From NCBI GenBank assembly GCA_039707655.1, contig CM077672.1, forward strand, positions 194,226,037 through 194,290,036: a DNA stretch of 64,000 bases. Direction: 5' to 3'. Under the pieces are notes generated by a model that was not told the DNA's origin, made no database searches, and saw only the letters and a program-made list of their open reading frames with translations. The translations under genes and the position numbers were made by a program. This document shows, in pieces, positions 1 through 10,560 of the stretch. Within the stretch, counting starts at the first letter, position 1. Every line of letters starts with the position of its first letter. The DNA is from Elymus sibiricus (lineage: Eukaryota; Streptophyta; Magnoliopsida; Poales; Poaceae).

Positions 1-1302
1 AAAAATTTACGGAGAATTATTTTGGAATATATGTGATTTTTGGGAGGTGGAATCAACGCAAGGCGGTGCTCGTGGGCCCCACGAGGCACCAGGGCGCGCC
101 AGGGGGTCCGGCGTGCCGTGGTGCCTCGTGAGGCCCTCGTAGGTCGATTGGTACCCTTCTTTGGCCGCAAGGAAGCTAATATCCGGAAAAAAAATCGTGT
201 TAAAATTTCAGCGCAATCAGAGTTATGGATCTCCGGGAATTTAAGAAATGGTGAAAGGCCAGAAAACAGGGACGCGAAACAGAAGAGAAGAGAGAGAGAT
301 CCAATCTCGGAGGGGCTCCTGCCCCTCCACCGCCATGGCAGCCATGGACCAGAGGGGGAACTCTCCTCCCATCTAGGGGGGAGGCCAAGGAAGAAGAAGA
401 AGGAGGGGGGCTCTCTCCCCCTCTCTTCCGGTGGCGTCGGAGCGCCGCTGGGGGAAACATCGTGACGGCGATCTACACCAACAACTTCGCCGCCGTCAAC
501 ACCAACTCTCTCCCCCTCTATGCAGCGGTGTAACCTCTCAATTCCCGCTGTAATTCTCTACTTAAACATGGTACTTAATGCTATATATTATTATCCAATG
601 ATTTGTGGCCATCCTATGATGTTTGAGTAGATTCGTTTTGTCATATGGGTTGATTGATGATCGTGATTGGTTTGAGTTGTATGTTTTATTTTGGTGTTGT
701 CCTATGGTGCCCTCCGTGTCGCGCAAGCGTGAGGGATTCCCGCTGTAGGGTTTGCAATACGTTCATAATTCTCTTATAGTGGGCGGCTAGAGTGACAGAA
801 GCTTACACCCGAGTAAGGGGTTGTTGCGTATGGGAGTAAAGGGGACTTGATACTTAATGCTATGGTTGGGTTTTACCTTAATGATCTTTGGTAGTTGCGG
901 ATGCTTGCTAGAGTTCCAATCATAAGTGCATATGATCCAAGTACAGAAAGTATGTTAGCTCATGCCTCTCCCTCATATAAAATTGCAATAATGATTACCG
1001 GTCTAGTTATCGATTGCCTATGGACAAATCATTCTCTTGTGTTACAAAAAGCTTTCTACTAAACAACTAACTTTTATTATCTCGCAAAGTACTTCTAGTT
1101 TTATTCTTGCAAACCTATCCTATCACCTACAAAATAGTTTCATACTTGTTCTAGGTAAAGCGAACGTTAAGCGTGCGTAGAGTTGTATCGGTGGTCGATA
1201 GAATTTGAAGGGAATATTATTTCTACTTTAGCTCCTCGTTGGGTTCGACACTCTTATTTATCGAAAAAGCTACAATTGATCCCCTATAGTTGTGGGTTAT
1301 CA
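1..1302 (+). repeat. Gypsy-type LTR, 3' portion (left end outside window)
   Basis: This is the distal part of a long LTR that ends in TGTGGGTTATCA at 1291-1302. It has the GC-rich block with GGCGCGCC-type words near 90-110, a C-rich leader around 300-480, and then the AT-rich tail typical of large Triticeae gypsy LTRs. No primer-binding site follows the terminal CA, so it is best read as the 3' LTR (or a solo LTR) of a plus-strand element extending left of the window. The short open frames in it are not coding. The family name is uncertain; the class call rests on the end sequence and on resemblance to the LTRs at 20097-21660 and 27887-29567. Confidence 0.7.
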
Positions 1303-1547
1303 ACCCTCATGTTGGGAGGAGCTAGCCAACTCGCGCGCCAGGCATCGTGGGGAAAGTTGAGCTGGGCACTTGGCCCCTGGTACTCCAACGCCATGACATC
1401 ATAAGCATGCGCCGCCTCCTCGGCGATGTCGAATGTGCCGAGCCATTGCTTCTTGCCCGTGTTTGGGTTTTCAATCTGGGCCACCCACTTGCTCCAAGGC
1501 CTCCGGAAAACACCACGATACCTGCCGTTGTCCGCCATTTCCAACAA
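1303..1547 (-). pseudogene. AP2/ERF DNA-binding domain gene fragment, truncated by LTR
   Basis: Reading leftwards from a Met at 1547 (a second in-frame Met, three codons on, precedes ADNGRYRGV), the frame encodes an almost complete AP2/ERF domain at about residues 8-65: RYRGVFRRPW, KWVAQIE, QWLGTFD, AEEAAHAYD and AQLNFP occur in the expected order and spacing. AP2/ERF proteins are plant transcription factors that bind GCC-box or DRE sites. About 15 residues after the domain, coding runs into the LTR ending at 1302, and the last residues before the stop at 1284 are LTR-derived, so the 3' part of the gene is lost or lies beyond the LTR to the left. Several positions that contact DNA in the family are changed: Arg to Phe in YRGVF, and Glu and Arg to Gln and Glu in AQIE. 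A TTCTAG acceptor-like site lies about 30 bases upstream, so this may be an internal exon. It could be a gene relic or a fragment captured by a transposon. Confidence 0.75.
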
Positions 1548-1570
1548 AAAAAGTGTCCTAGAACATGCAG

Positions 1571-1935
1571 ATATATAAATTTAAAAATGTACGGGAAAAA
1601 ATGGCATGACATCGGCTTAATAATGGACATATTAAGTGCTAGAAATTTGGCGAAACGGAATTCAATCAATGTTTTGCCAAAACATTAGCGCTCACTATGA
1701 ACCCCTTTAAAAAAATTGAAGACATGTACTACAACATAATATGAATCACAAACAAAATGAAATCTTAAACATGAAGCTATATAAATTTTAAAATGTATGA
1801 AATTTTTTGGCTTGAACTTTTCTTAATATTGGACATATTAAGTGCCAAAAATTTGGCAAAATGGAAATCAATCAACGTTTCACCAAAACATTGGCACTTA
1901 GTATATCATTCCCTAAAAAACTTGAAGCCAAGTGC
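1571..1935. repeat. Diverged direct duplication, about 160 bp x2
   Basis: Two copies, about 1571-1731 and 1778-1935, share the order: ATATAAATTT, AAAATGTA, GGACATATTAAGTGC, AATTTGG, AAATCAATCAA, CCAAAACATT. They differ at many positions and by small indels. The block lies immediately upstream (in the minus-strand sense) of the AP2/ERF fragment. No coding potential or terminal repeat was seen; the rest of 1936-2164 is AT-rich and unrecognised. Confidence 0.7.
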
Positions 1936-2164
1936 ATGTACATTCTATAAGCATTGATATCTAATCCTTAACTTCTAGCTTCATTCTAGTGAATTGTAGT
2001 GAAGCAAATTCTAAAATTTAACAAACATGTAGTGTACATAGGTAAGAAGTACAACTGAAGCAAATTAACAAGTCTAGTAACTACTGTAGTGAAGCAAATC
2101 CTAAAATTCTATTGCATTGCAAAAACAATACTAGTGTACGTAGTATTTGATGCTAAAACCTATT

Positions 2165-4170
2165 TACAACAAAGCCTTTCGTCCCAAACAAGTTGGGGTA
2201 TGCTAGAGGTGAAACCCATAAGATCTCACGACCAACTCATGGTTCTGTGAAAGATCGAGAAGATAGGTCTAGAGGGGGGGTGAATAGACACTTAAGAAGG
2301 CAAGGGAGCAATTTTTAGTTTTCTTGACAATTAGGCAGATTTTGGCACTAGTTAAGTTGCTACCAATACTTACTACACATGCAAATCTAGAGGTGGGGCA
2401 GCGGAAATAATACAGCATGCAAGTGCAAGGAAGGTAATGGGGTAGAGATAGGAAGATCAAACGCAATGAAGACACGAAGATTTTTCCCATGGTTTCGATA
2501 GGTGGTGCTATCGTACATCCACGTTGATGGAGACTTCAACCACGGAGGGTAACAACTACGCGAGTCCACGAAGGACTAGCCTCACTCGGGTAGATCTTCA
2601 CAAAGTAGGTGATCTCCTTGCCCTTACAAACTCCTTGGTTCAACTCCACATGATCTTGGAGGCTTCCAAGTGACACCTAACCAATCTAGGAGACACCACT
2701 CTCCAAAACGTAATAGATGTTGTTATTGATGATGAACTCCTTGCTCTTGTGCTTCAAAAGATAGTCTCCTCAACACTCAATCACTCTCTCACAAATTTGG
2801 CTTGGGTAGGGGAAGGATTAGAAAGCAACTTGGGGAGGCTAGAAATCAAGGTTCAGATGGTTGGATTGGAATGCCTTGATCTCAACACAAGTGTAGGTGG
2901 TTCTCTCTCAGAAAATGAATGGTGGAAGTGTAGTTTCGTTCTGATGGCTCTCTTAGAGAATGAGTGGTGCTGGAGGAGTATAAATAGGCAGCACCAAAAA
3001 TCCAACCGTTACAAACTTTTAGCATAACTCGGTGACACCAAAACAAAATCTCGGTAAGACCGACCTGTGTAAAAGATTCGAACGTTAGGCTTTTCGGTGA
3101 GACCGATCAAATCCACTCGGTGGCTCCAATTAGCGATGACCTAAGCAGAACCTCATCTCGGTAGATCCGATCATTTCATTTCGGTAATTCTGAAACAAAG
3201 ACGACTGGTTACAGAAACTTGGTCACTGCACTTCGGTGGGACCGAATGCCATCTCGGTGGAACCGAGTTTCTAGGGTTTGGTTGTGGCTCTGTCTAGGTT
3301 GAACTCTGTGGGTCCGGATGAGTAGGTTTCGGTGGGACCGAGTTTGATATTTAGGGTTTTGACAAATTTGAAGGTGGGAAAGTGGTTGAGGGTTTTGGAG
3401 CAATATCTTTAAGCACTTAAGCAATTAAGTCATGATCAAAACCTCATCCCCTTTTAATAGTATTGGCTTTCCTATGGACTCAATGTGATCTTGGATCACT
3501 TAACCAAAAATGTAGAGTCTTGGAGCTTTTGCCAATGTGCTTCCTTAGCATTTTGAGGGATCCACATCCACATGTCCTTGCCATGCCAATGTTGAACTCT
3601 TCCTGAAATGTACTAGATGAAAGTGTTAGTCCAACAACATGTATGTTTACATGAATTACCAAAACCACCAAGGGAGCAAATGTGCTTTCATTCTGGCACA
3701 TGGATAGCAAGCTTCCACACACCCATGTCCATGTCTAGTTCTTTGGTGATACTCCAGTCCTTCAGATCTCTCTTTACGGACTCCTCCCACATCAAGTTCG
3801 GTCTACTCTAACCTCTCTTGACATTATCAGCACGCTTTAGCCGTCCGCTATGCACTGGAGCTTCTGGAGGCCTGCGCTGAATATGCCCAAACCATCTCAG
3901 ACGATGTTGGACAAGCTTCTCTTCAATCGGTGCTACCCCAACTCTATCTCATATAAGATCATTCTGGACTCGGTCCTTCCTTGTGTGGCCACACATCCAT
4001 CTCAACATGCGTATCTCCGCCACACCTAATTGTCAAACATGTCGCCTTTTAGTCGACCAACACTTAACGCCATACAATATTGCGGGTCGAATCGTCGTCC
4101 TATAGAACTTGCCTTTTAGCTTTGTGGCACTCTCTTGTCACACAAAATGCCAGAAGCTTGGCGCCACTTC
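2165..4170 (-). mobile_element. LINE 3' fragment, degenerate, split by a solo LTR
   Basis: On the minus strand, outside the solo LTR at 2248-3690, broken frames match the C-terminal region of a plant non-LTR reverse transcriptase: RMLRWMCGHTRKDRVQND, then HRLRWFGHIQRRPPEAPVH, then DLKDWSITKELDMDMGVWK, interrupted by several stop codons. The 3' tail beyond the solo LTR reads as AACTTGTTTGGGACGAAAGG followed by a TTGT stretch (about 2165-2200 on the plus strand), the usual end of this LINE group. No catalytic core remains. It is non-functional and older than the LTR inside it. The boundary near 4170 is approximate. Confidence 0.75.
2248..3690 (-). mobile_element. Solo LTR of a Sirevirus-type copia element
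   Basis: In minus orientation it starts TGAAAGCACATTTGCTCCCT and ends CTCGATCTTTCA, and it is flanked by a perfect 5-bp target duplication TTCTG (2243-2247 and 3691-3695). No internal retrotransposon sequence is present, so it is a solo LTR produced by unequal recombination. It is homologous to the plus-strand solo LTR at 59897-61463 and more distantly to the Sirevirus LTR at 50742: all share a CCCTTGGTGG or CCCTTAGTGG start and a TTCACCCCCC-rich end. The central part (about 3030-3350) has repeated CGGTG-ACCGA boxes. A TATA-like run (minus CTATTTATAC, about 2977-2987) probably marks the core promoter. Confidence 0.9.
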
Positions 4171-4224
4171 ATATATTTCAATGCAAAAATAATAATCAAT
4201 CAACATTGCCACTTTGCAAAAACA

Positions 4225-4400
4225 ATTATCTAGAGGCAAACCCTACCTAAGGCAATTTCATCTAGAAAGTATCTAGAGGCAAATCTGAACCCTACCTAAA
4301 GCCTAATTTAATCTAGAAAGTATCGAGAGGCAAACCCTAACCCTACAAGCCTAAGTTAATCTATAAAGTATCTAGAAGCAAACCCTAACCCTACCTAATG
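4225..4400. repeat. Tandem repeat, about 55-bp unit, about 3-4 copies
   Basis: The unit reads roughly TATCTAGAGGCAAACCCTAA, then CCTACCTAA, then AATCTAGAAAG, and recurs at about 4230, 4270, 4325 and 4367 with point changes. Later copies contain CCCTAACCCT, which resembles plant telomeric repeat words, but the period is about 55 bp, not 7. It lies between the LINE tail and the CACTA end. Confidence 0.75.
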
Positions 4401-5832
4401 ACCAATATAATGTGACAAAAACTTGAGGGGAGCTATAGTTTACCGTGGGGCGGCAGCAAAGGCGACAGACGCGACAGTCGACGGAAGGAGGCTCCATCGA
4501 TGGTCGCGGCGGTGTACGGCGGTCGAGGTGGTAGATGGCGTGGAAGGCGATTATGGCGGCGGTCGCGGCAGCGGACGGCATGGAAGGAGGCTCCGGCAGA
4601 TGGGAGGGAGAGCGGCCGGATTCGGGCGCGCGCCGAGGGGGAGAGGAGAGGAACTAGACGGAATAGAAATGAAAATGGATAAGGTTGGGTCGGGCGGAAG
4701 AAAAGGTTGGTATGTGTGGAGAACGCAGTGGCGGGCGGTTGCAAGCGCGTGCCACAACAAAGCAGGATAGGAGTGGCGGGTTGTTAAAAAGGCCCGCCAC
4801 TATAATTATTTCAATTTTTTGTTAGTACAGAATTAAATTTGTGTACATGATTTGAACTTCAAACTTATTCCAGGATTAATGCACACCATTGGAAGCCCCA
4901 TGTTCAAATGTGGCCACTTTTGAAGTTAATTTGCTATTTTTGAAAAAATAACTAGTTTTCCGGCCACTAAAAAGGTCAGAAACGTTATTTGGTAGGAAAT
5001 AACATGCAAACTAGCTCCGAAATGGATGAAAATTGGCATGGTGTCTTCGTTGGCCCCTATAGGGTGTTGTAAAAAATTGAGATTATTATGGCAAAAACTT
5101 GATACACTTCGTGTACAAATCGAACACTCTCCCCTTAAGTGTCAGGGTTTCGACCGAAAACCGCTGCCTTACACACACAACTACATTTTTCTAAATCATT
5201 TAGACTTCAAACGTTTTCCATGGTTAATACACAGTTTTCTAAATCATTTGGACTTCAAACTTTTTTCTATATATCATTTCTACAAACAGAACACTCTCCT
5301 GCCCAAGTTTGAATGGAAAACCGCCGCATGCCACAGTCAAGTCAATTTTTTAAAATCATCTGAACTTCAAACTATTCACATGATTAATACACACCATCCA
5401 AAGCCCAATGCTCAAATTTGGCCACTTTCTAGGTTTAGTAAACATGGTTTTCAAGTATTTTTTCCACTTACTATATGTGTGGCGGGCGGCCCTCAATGCA
5501 TGCCACTGCAAACTTTTGGAATTTTTGAATGATTTTGGTGCGTGTTGCCGAAAGATATGTGTGGCGGGCATTTTGTACCATCTGCCACTGGTTACTGATA
5601 TAGTAGTGGTGGGCGTTCTGCAACGCCCGCCACTACTGTTTTTCACTCCACGGGAATCTTGAGAAGAGTTTACTTCTGGTGGGTCATAAATATTACCCGC
5701 CACTGCTATGCTTAAAGCAGTGGCAGGTACCGTTTCTACCCGCCAGTGCTAAGTTTCCAAAATAGCTATGACGTGTAATATATAGCACCCGCCACTCATT
5801 AGAGGCAACCTATAAGCCTTTTCCCAATAGTG
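4401..5832 (-). mobile_element. CACTA transposon terminal region (one end only)
   Basis: Read on the minus strand, the right boundary is CACTATTGGGAAAAGG (5832 leftwards), a CACTA-type terminal sequence. Inside it, words of the GTGGCGGG / CCCGCCAC type recur in both orientations from about 4760 to 5800, as expected for subterminal repeats that bind transposase. About 4440-4700 is a GC-rich block that could be the start of a minus-strand transposase gene, but I could not recognise a transposase domain. No matching left terminus is visible, so the element is truncated or its other half has been lost. It sits directly against LINE reverse-transcriptase sequence at 5833. Confidence 0.65.
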
Positions 5833-5837
5833 CCAAT

Positions 5838-6600
5838 TTGATTCAGGTCCCAATCCCTTCTGGCTCAAACCCTGATTTTCCAATTATTCAATATGCTGAT
5901 GCTACTATTTTAATCCTCCTTGCAAACCAAAGCCAGATACTTCAAGTGAGCAACCTCTTGAATCATTTTGCTGCCCAAACTGGTCTCAAAATTAACTATC
6001 ACAAATCTGTGTTAGTGCCCATCAATGTTAGTCAGGACAACTTGGGCCATATACTCAATACCCTGGGATGCAAACAAGGAAAATTCCCTTTTTACTTATT
6101 TCGGACTTCCCCTCGGTGACAGCAGGCTCAAAGTTTAAGATTTCACCCCCATCTATCAACAAATTGAAAGAAGACTCTATGGATGCTCAACAATGTTATC
6201 CTTTGATGCAAGAATCTTACTCATTAGATCTGTATTTGCAGCTCTTCCAATCTTTTATATGAGCACATTAGCCCTACCTGTGGCAATTATTGAGCAGATT
6301 AACAAATACTTGAGGAACTTTCTATGGATAAAATATGGGCAGGATGAGACTGGACAAGCTCTCACAGCTTGGAAAACAATTTGCAAACCTAAACAGCAAG
6401 GTGGCCAAGGAATTCTTGATATTTCAATACACAACAAAGCTTTAATGATGAAGAACCTTTATAAATCCTTCAACAAAGTGGATCTTCCTTGGGTGAAGCT
6501 CATTTGGGAAAAATATTACCCATCTCAACTTCCACACTCAAGAATGGTTGGCTCTAGCTGGTGGAGGAATCATCTTAAGCTTATTCCTCTATTCAAGTAA
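5838..6600 (+). pseudogene. LINE reverse transcriptase, C-terminal half, frameshifted
   Basis: The first open frame (5838-6119) contains IIQYADATILIL, the LINE catalytic YADD box with the second Asp replaced by Ala (5892-5903), followed by GLKINYHKSVLV, the usual helix after the palm. After a frameshift near 6120 the second frame (6193-6600) contains SFDARILLIRSVFAALPIFYMS, then RNFLWIKYG and PKQQGGQGILDI, the conserved L1 thumb and connection region. It ends at a TAA at 6598-6600. In L1 elements this enzyme copies RNA at a nicked chromosomal site. The altered catalytic box, frameshifts and missing N-terminal half make it inactive. Confidence 0.8.
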
Positions 6601-7359
6601 CACTCATCATGCAAACTAGGAAATGGCCAAACAATTTTACTGTGGCAAGACAAGTGGTTGGATCACCCCCTTGAAAGTTCCCTGAACTTTTCTCTTTTGT
6701 CAAAAACACTGCTCAATCTGCTGAATCCTGGATGAATGCTCAAGACACTGTTGTGTTTCTACACACACACGTCTGTTTGAGCAAGCTTTCAATCAATATA
6801 ATGAGTTGCAACATCTCATAGAAACAAACATATAATGAGTTGCAACATCTCATAGAAACAAACAAAGCCGCAATTACTATAGACTCATGGCAAGGAAATG
6901 GACAAGGAAAAACATATTCATCTATCAAAATGTACCAAACTATTTGTGGGCCTGAGAAAAAATACATTGCATTTTAATGGATTTGGAAAGCTGCTTCCAG
7001 ACAAAGCACAAATTCTTCTTTTGGTTTCTTCTACATGTCAGAGTAAATACGAGGAGCTTACAGGAAAAAAAAATCATCTGGACTGTTATGATTGTGTTTT
7101 CTGCAATGATAAAGGGGAAGAAATTAGCAGACACCTATTCTGGGACAGTGGATTTGTTCAAAATTGCTGGAACAACATCATTTCAAATAAAAGGTTGGGC
7201 ATTTCAAGTTTTGATGATATTATGATAGCACAAACACCCTTGCCCGAGAAGATTGTCATGGAAGTAATTATCCAAGGATGTTGGAACATATGGAACCCGA
7301 GAAATAGGAAAATTTCAGGCAAGAAGTTTTCAGCATTAATTGTTGGAAATTCGGATTGA
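6601..7359 (+). pseudogene. LINE C-terminal zinc-binding region, broken
   Basis: Directly after the reverse-transcriptase stop, GNGQTILLWQDKWLD can be read at about 6620-6663 in a frame that then stops. From 6898 a longer frame carries CYDCVFCNDKGEEISRHLFW, the Cys-Cys-His pattern of the plant LINE C-terminal domain, followed by CWNIWNPRN. It ends at 7357-7359. A 34-bp tandem duplication lies inside the region (6797-6864). It is part of the same broken ORF2. Confidence 0.75.
6797..6864. repeat. Perfect 34-bp tandem duplication
   Basis: TATAATGAGTTGCAACATCT plus the following CATAGAAACAAACA is present twice head to tail without a mismatch (6797-6830, 6831-6864). It lies inside dead LINE sequence. 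The perfect identity suggests a recent local duplication. Confidence 0.95.
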
Positions 7360-7880
7360 AAGAAGACTTGCTTCTGCTAAAACACAGAATCAAGAATAAA
7401 CATTTTAGTACATTATCGGATTGGATTGACACTCATCTATGATTAGTGCCACAAAGTTTGCCTCCTGCATATGACAACATGATCCCTAGAACAGGAATTG
7501 GCTGAGATTTTTTCCACTTTTTTTGCTTATACTTTTGTACATATTGTAACTGTTACATTATTAATAGAAAATTACAATAGAACAATTGTTCTACGGTTCA
7601 CGTTAAAAAAATGACTAGTATGAAGTAGTATACACATCTCATCTGTCCAGTGTAACCATATTTCTTCCAAAAGTCACAGTAGTATTCCCGCAAAAAAAAA
7701 AAAGTCACAGGGGTAGTGAACAACAGTGTACGTATATCTTTGTTTATGGGCTGGTCAGACGCGGGTAGTTGTAAATTTGACGAACAGAAGCCGTAGATTC
7801 TCTCCACGCCTTTTGACGGACGGTTTGACCACAGGGCCATCAATCACGTGGAAGTATGACATGTGTGCTCGTACGTACTA

Positions 7881-8137
7881 CTCCCTCCGTTTCTTTTTAC
7901 TCCGCGTATAAAATTTAATCAAAATCAAACTACATAAAATTTGACCAAATTTATATAAAAAAATATGAACATCTACAATACTAAAATTACATAGTATGAA
8001 AATATATTTCATGGTGCATCTGATAATATTGATTTCATATTGTGAATGTTGATATTTTTTAATATAAAGTTAGTCAATCTTCACAAAGCTTGACTTTGAT
8101 CAAACCTTATATGCAGACTATAAAGAAACGGAGGGAG
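7881..8137. mobile_element. Stowaway-type MITE (Tc1/Mariner), 257 bp
   Basis: The terminal inverted repeats CTCCCTCCGTTTCTTT and, at the other end, AAAGAAACGGAGGGAG are flanked by a TA target duplication (7879-7880 and 8138-8139). The inside is AT-rich with no coding capacity. Movement of this class depends on a Mariner transposase supplied elsewhere. Length and ends match the common Triticeae Stowaway group. Confidence 0.95.
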
Positions 8138-8215
8138 TACTACTCGGCAAAGGCATCCATCCCTCGGCGGCTCTCTGCGTTGTTCTGCCGCACACAAGCG
8201 CGCGCATATGGAGTA

Positions 8216-8517
8216 CTCCCTCCGTCCGGGTTTATTAGGACTAAGAGTACCACAAGCATGTCCGCTTTTATAAGGCCTTGCTTTGGAAATCTACTTGCAT
8301 GTAGCCATTTCACTGGTTGTAGCGAGAGGCAATGTTGCTAGTCTCATGACTGAATAATAAATACGCTGCATGCATATCTTTTCATTGGCTGCATGTGAGA
8401 GCTGGCATGTGAGAGAGTGCATTGGGAGTGGAATGAAAGTATTAATGTGAGCAAATTACTACGTGTCTTGGTCCCAAAAAAATGGTCTCGGAGCCCAATA
8501 AACCCGGACGGAGGGAG
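8216..8517. mobile_element. Stowaway-type MITE, second family, 302 bp
   Basis: The ends CTCCCTCCGTCCGGGTTTAT and AATAAACCCGGACGGAGGGAG form inverted repeats, with TA duplicated at 8214-8215 and 8518-8519. The internal sequence is unrelated to the MITE at 7881-8137, so this is a separate subfamily that landed within 80 bp of it. No coding capacity. Confidence 0.95.
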
Positions 8518-8519
8518 TA

Positions 8520-9627
8520 GTATATGCGGGCATGTTCTTCCAACTCCCAACAGTCTCCAGAACTTAAAAAACCGGAAAAGCTACACGCTACTAGCAGTAG
8601 CAGGCAGGAGACAAAAACGGGGCAGAGGCCGAAGAATGTGCAACATGTGGTTGGGTACCTTTGGTGGGATTGCGGTGGCCGGCCCGGCCCCGCCCCGGTT
8701 TGACCCTTTTCTTCACTCACCTCCGGGTGCTCCTCGGTTCCCGTACTGCTGGCCCCGAGACGCATCTCATCGTGCATCCACAAGTGCCGGCTGGGCCTGC
8801 CCTGCCCGTCAAACAAGCGCTGTAAAAGAGCGTGCTCATGCTCCCATCACAATCACATTATGTTCATGAAACTGGAAAGCAAAGAAAAACATTGTGTTTT
8901 TCCTTGCCCTCTCCCTTTGTCCATAGCCTACGACGTACAGTACTATGTTAAATGTATAAGGATGGTGTCCTGGCCTCCTACCTAGGGCTCATGTAGCCAT
9001 AGAGGATGAGCAGCTTGGTTGTTGGGGAATTGACTCTCTACTGACAAAGATCAAAGTAGCAAGTGGAGACGCTATTTAGAAACGACGATGTTTGCTGCCT
9101 CGCCACAAGCAGCAACTTTGCCTTGAATCTTTTCCGATTAGCTTACGTCTTCAACTGCACGATCCAGTCCCCCATCTACAGATAGATGGCCTACGTTTAT
9201 TCGATCCGGTCAATCCCTGACACCACATGTGTGGTTGCATGGTCGAAAAAATACTGTATCAAATGCCATGCATGCATGATAGATAGGTCAGACGTCACAT
9301 CCATGTGGGTGTGGCGACCACAAGAATCTCCCTGCACAAGAATACTGCTACTGCTCCAAATAAGATGGTCAAGATGCTGACATGCACTGGTCTATGTTAC
9401 ATGTACAACCAGCCAATTGCACCTCCCCGGGTTTCGTAATAATCGTAGTACTCTATATTTACTAACGTTAAATTTAAGTATCAAACCTCCAACATCAAAG
9501 TTAAAAAAACAAGCCACAGCCGACGAAAATAGAGATTCATATATATGTGTACACACATCGACTATTATTGTACCGTCATCCAAACAGATTGTACGTATAG
9601 AGAAAATGAGTTGGTGTCCTTGCATTT
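8520..9627. other. Low-copy-looking stretch, nothing recognised
   Basis: About 1.1 kb with mixed composition and no repeat ends, no convincing reading frame and no domain that I recognise. The open frame crossing 8417-8869 begins inside the MITE and shows no protein-like pattern. The stretch could be old intergenic or promoter DNA. Confidence 0.4.
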
Positions 9628-10560
9628 TTTTAATTTTTTTTTGAAAAGGAAGATTACCCCCAGCCTCTGCATCAGGACGATGCATACAGCCATATATTAT
9701 TAATAATGCAAAATTCAGCAACCGAACAACATCGATCCGGAAAAAAAGCAAAAAAGAAAACCTGAGGCCGCATGCCTCGCGACAGTAGCTCCACCAGATA
9801 GGCACTAACCCTATGTTACAAGGCGACATCTGAAACGAAAAATACACAACTCCTAGGCTACGCCTTCAAGAAGGAATCGCCGCACGTGCGCCGATGATGG
9901 CGAGTCCAACACCAGGTTGAACTCCGGATTCTCGTCTCTGAAGCCAAGCTTCAATCCACCACCTTCAGCAAGGTCACGACACAGGCGCGCGTCGACATAC
10001 CTTGATCAGAAATCTTGTGTTTCCACAGGAGTGCATAAACTCGTCGTTGAAGCCGTCTGTGCCATCTCCCTTATCTAACTACCGACGCCTCGATAGCCGG
10101 ATATCTCTGGAGAAGACACCGGAAGACAAAGACGTCCCATACCGCCTGCCTCCAGGTACTGTCGCACCACCTTCGATTTAGCAGCAACAGGCTAAACATG
10201 ACACCTCCGCCAGAGCCACCGTGCAACACCAGCGGTTGCAGGCATGACTTGACGTCTCCGCATAAGACGTCGTGCATAGCACCCGTTGGCGGCGCATCCG
10301 ACAAGCATTGCTCGACCCCTCCGGAAGAGACACACATGTTTTTCATCTAAAATGGGGTGCCACACACTATAGAATGCATGAAATTTACACACACAAAAAT
10401 AATCTTGCACCCACTGTCTTGTGCACCCGGGTAGCTCAACGTGGGTACACCCTTGGTGCTATCATCTCCCGTCGGTTGCACCAAATACCATCGAAGCATC
10501 CTGTAGTAATGACCACATACGAATCCATCCTGTACCGCGAAAAAAAACCTGCAAAAAAAT
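9628..10560 (-). mobile_element. Probable retroposon, minus strand, boundaries uncertain
   Basis: A T-rich run at 9628-9642 would be the poly(A) end of a minus-strand element. It is followed on the plus strand by GAAAAGGAAGATTACCCCCAG and CTCTGCATCAGGACGATGCA, words I associate with dispersed non-LTR retroposon tails in Triticeae. Upstream (10000-10350) is GC-richer with gene-like composition, similar in style to the better-defined retroposon at 11147-12980. I could not find a target duplication, so the 5' boundary near 10560 is a guess. Confidence 0.4.

Larger units (their letters stand above)
5833..7608 (+). mobile_element. LINE (L1-type) 3' half
   Basis: The sequence runs from the middle of an L1-type reverse transcriptase, through the thumb region and zinc-knuckle tail, to a 3' end near 7600 with AATAGAAAATTACAATAG and a short A run (TTAAAAAAA). 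The 5' part is missing at the CACTA junction. All frames are broken, so it is an old inactive copy. It differs in sequence and in its reverse-transcriptase motif from the LINE at 13161-30056. Confidence 0.8.

Noticed and set aside
40..465. Open frames on both strands in the first 0.5 kb
   Set aside because: They lie in the GC-rich block of a gypsy LTR and have no protein-like pattern; similar frames occur in the other LTRs.
4423..4770. Gly/Arg-rich frames in the CACTA end
   Set aside because: GC-rich block with open frames on several strands; no transposase motif, so not called as a gene.
8417..8869. 150-residue plus-strand frame
   Set aside because: It starts inside a Stowaway MITE and crosses into unrelated DNA; no domain or plausible promoter seen.
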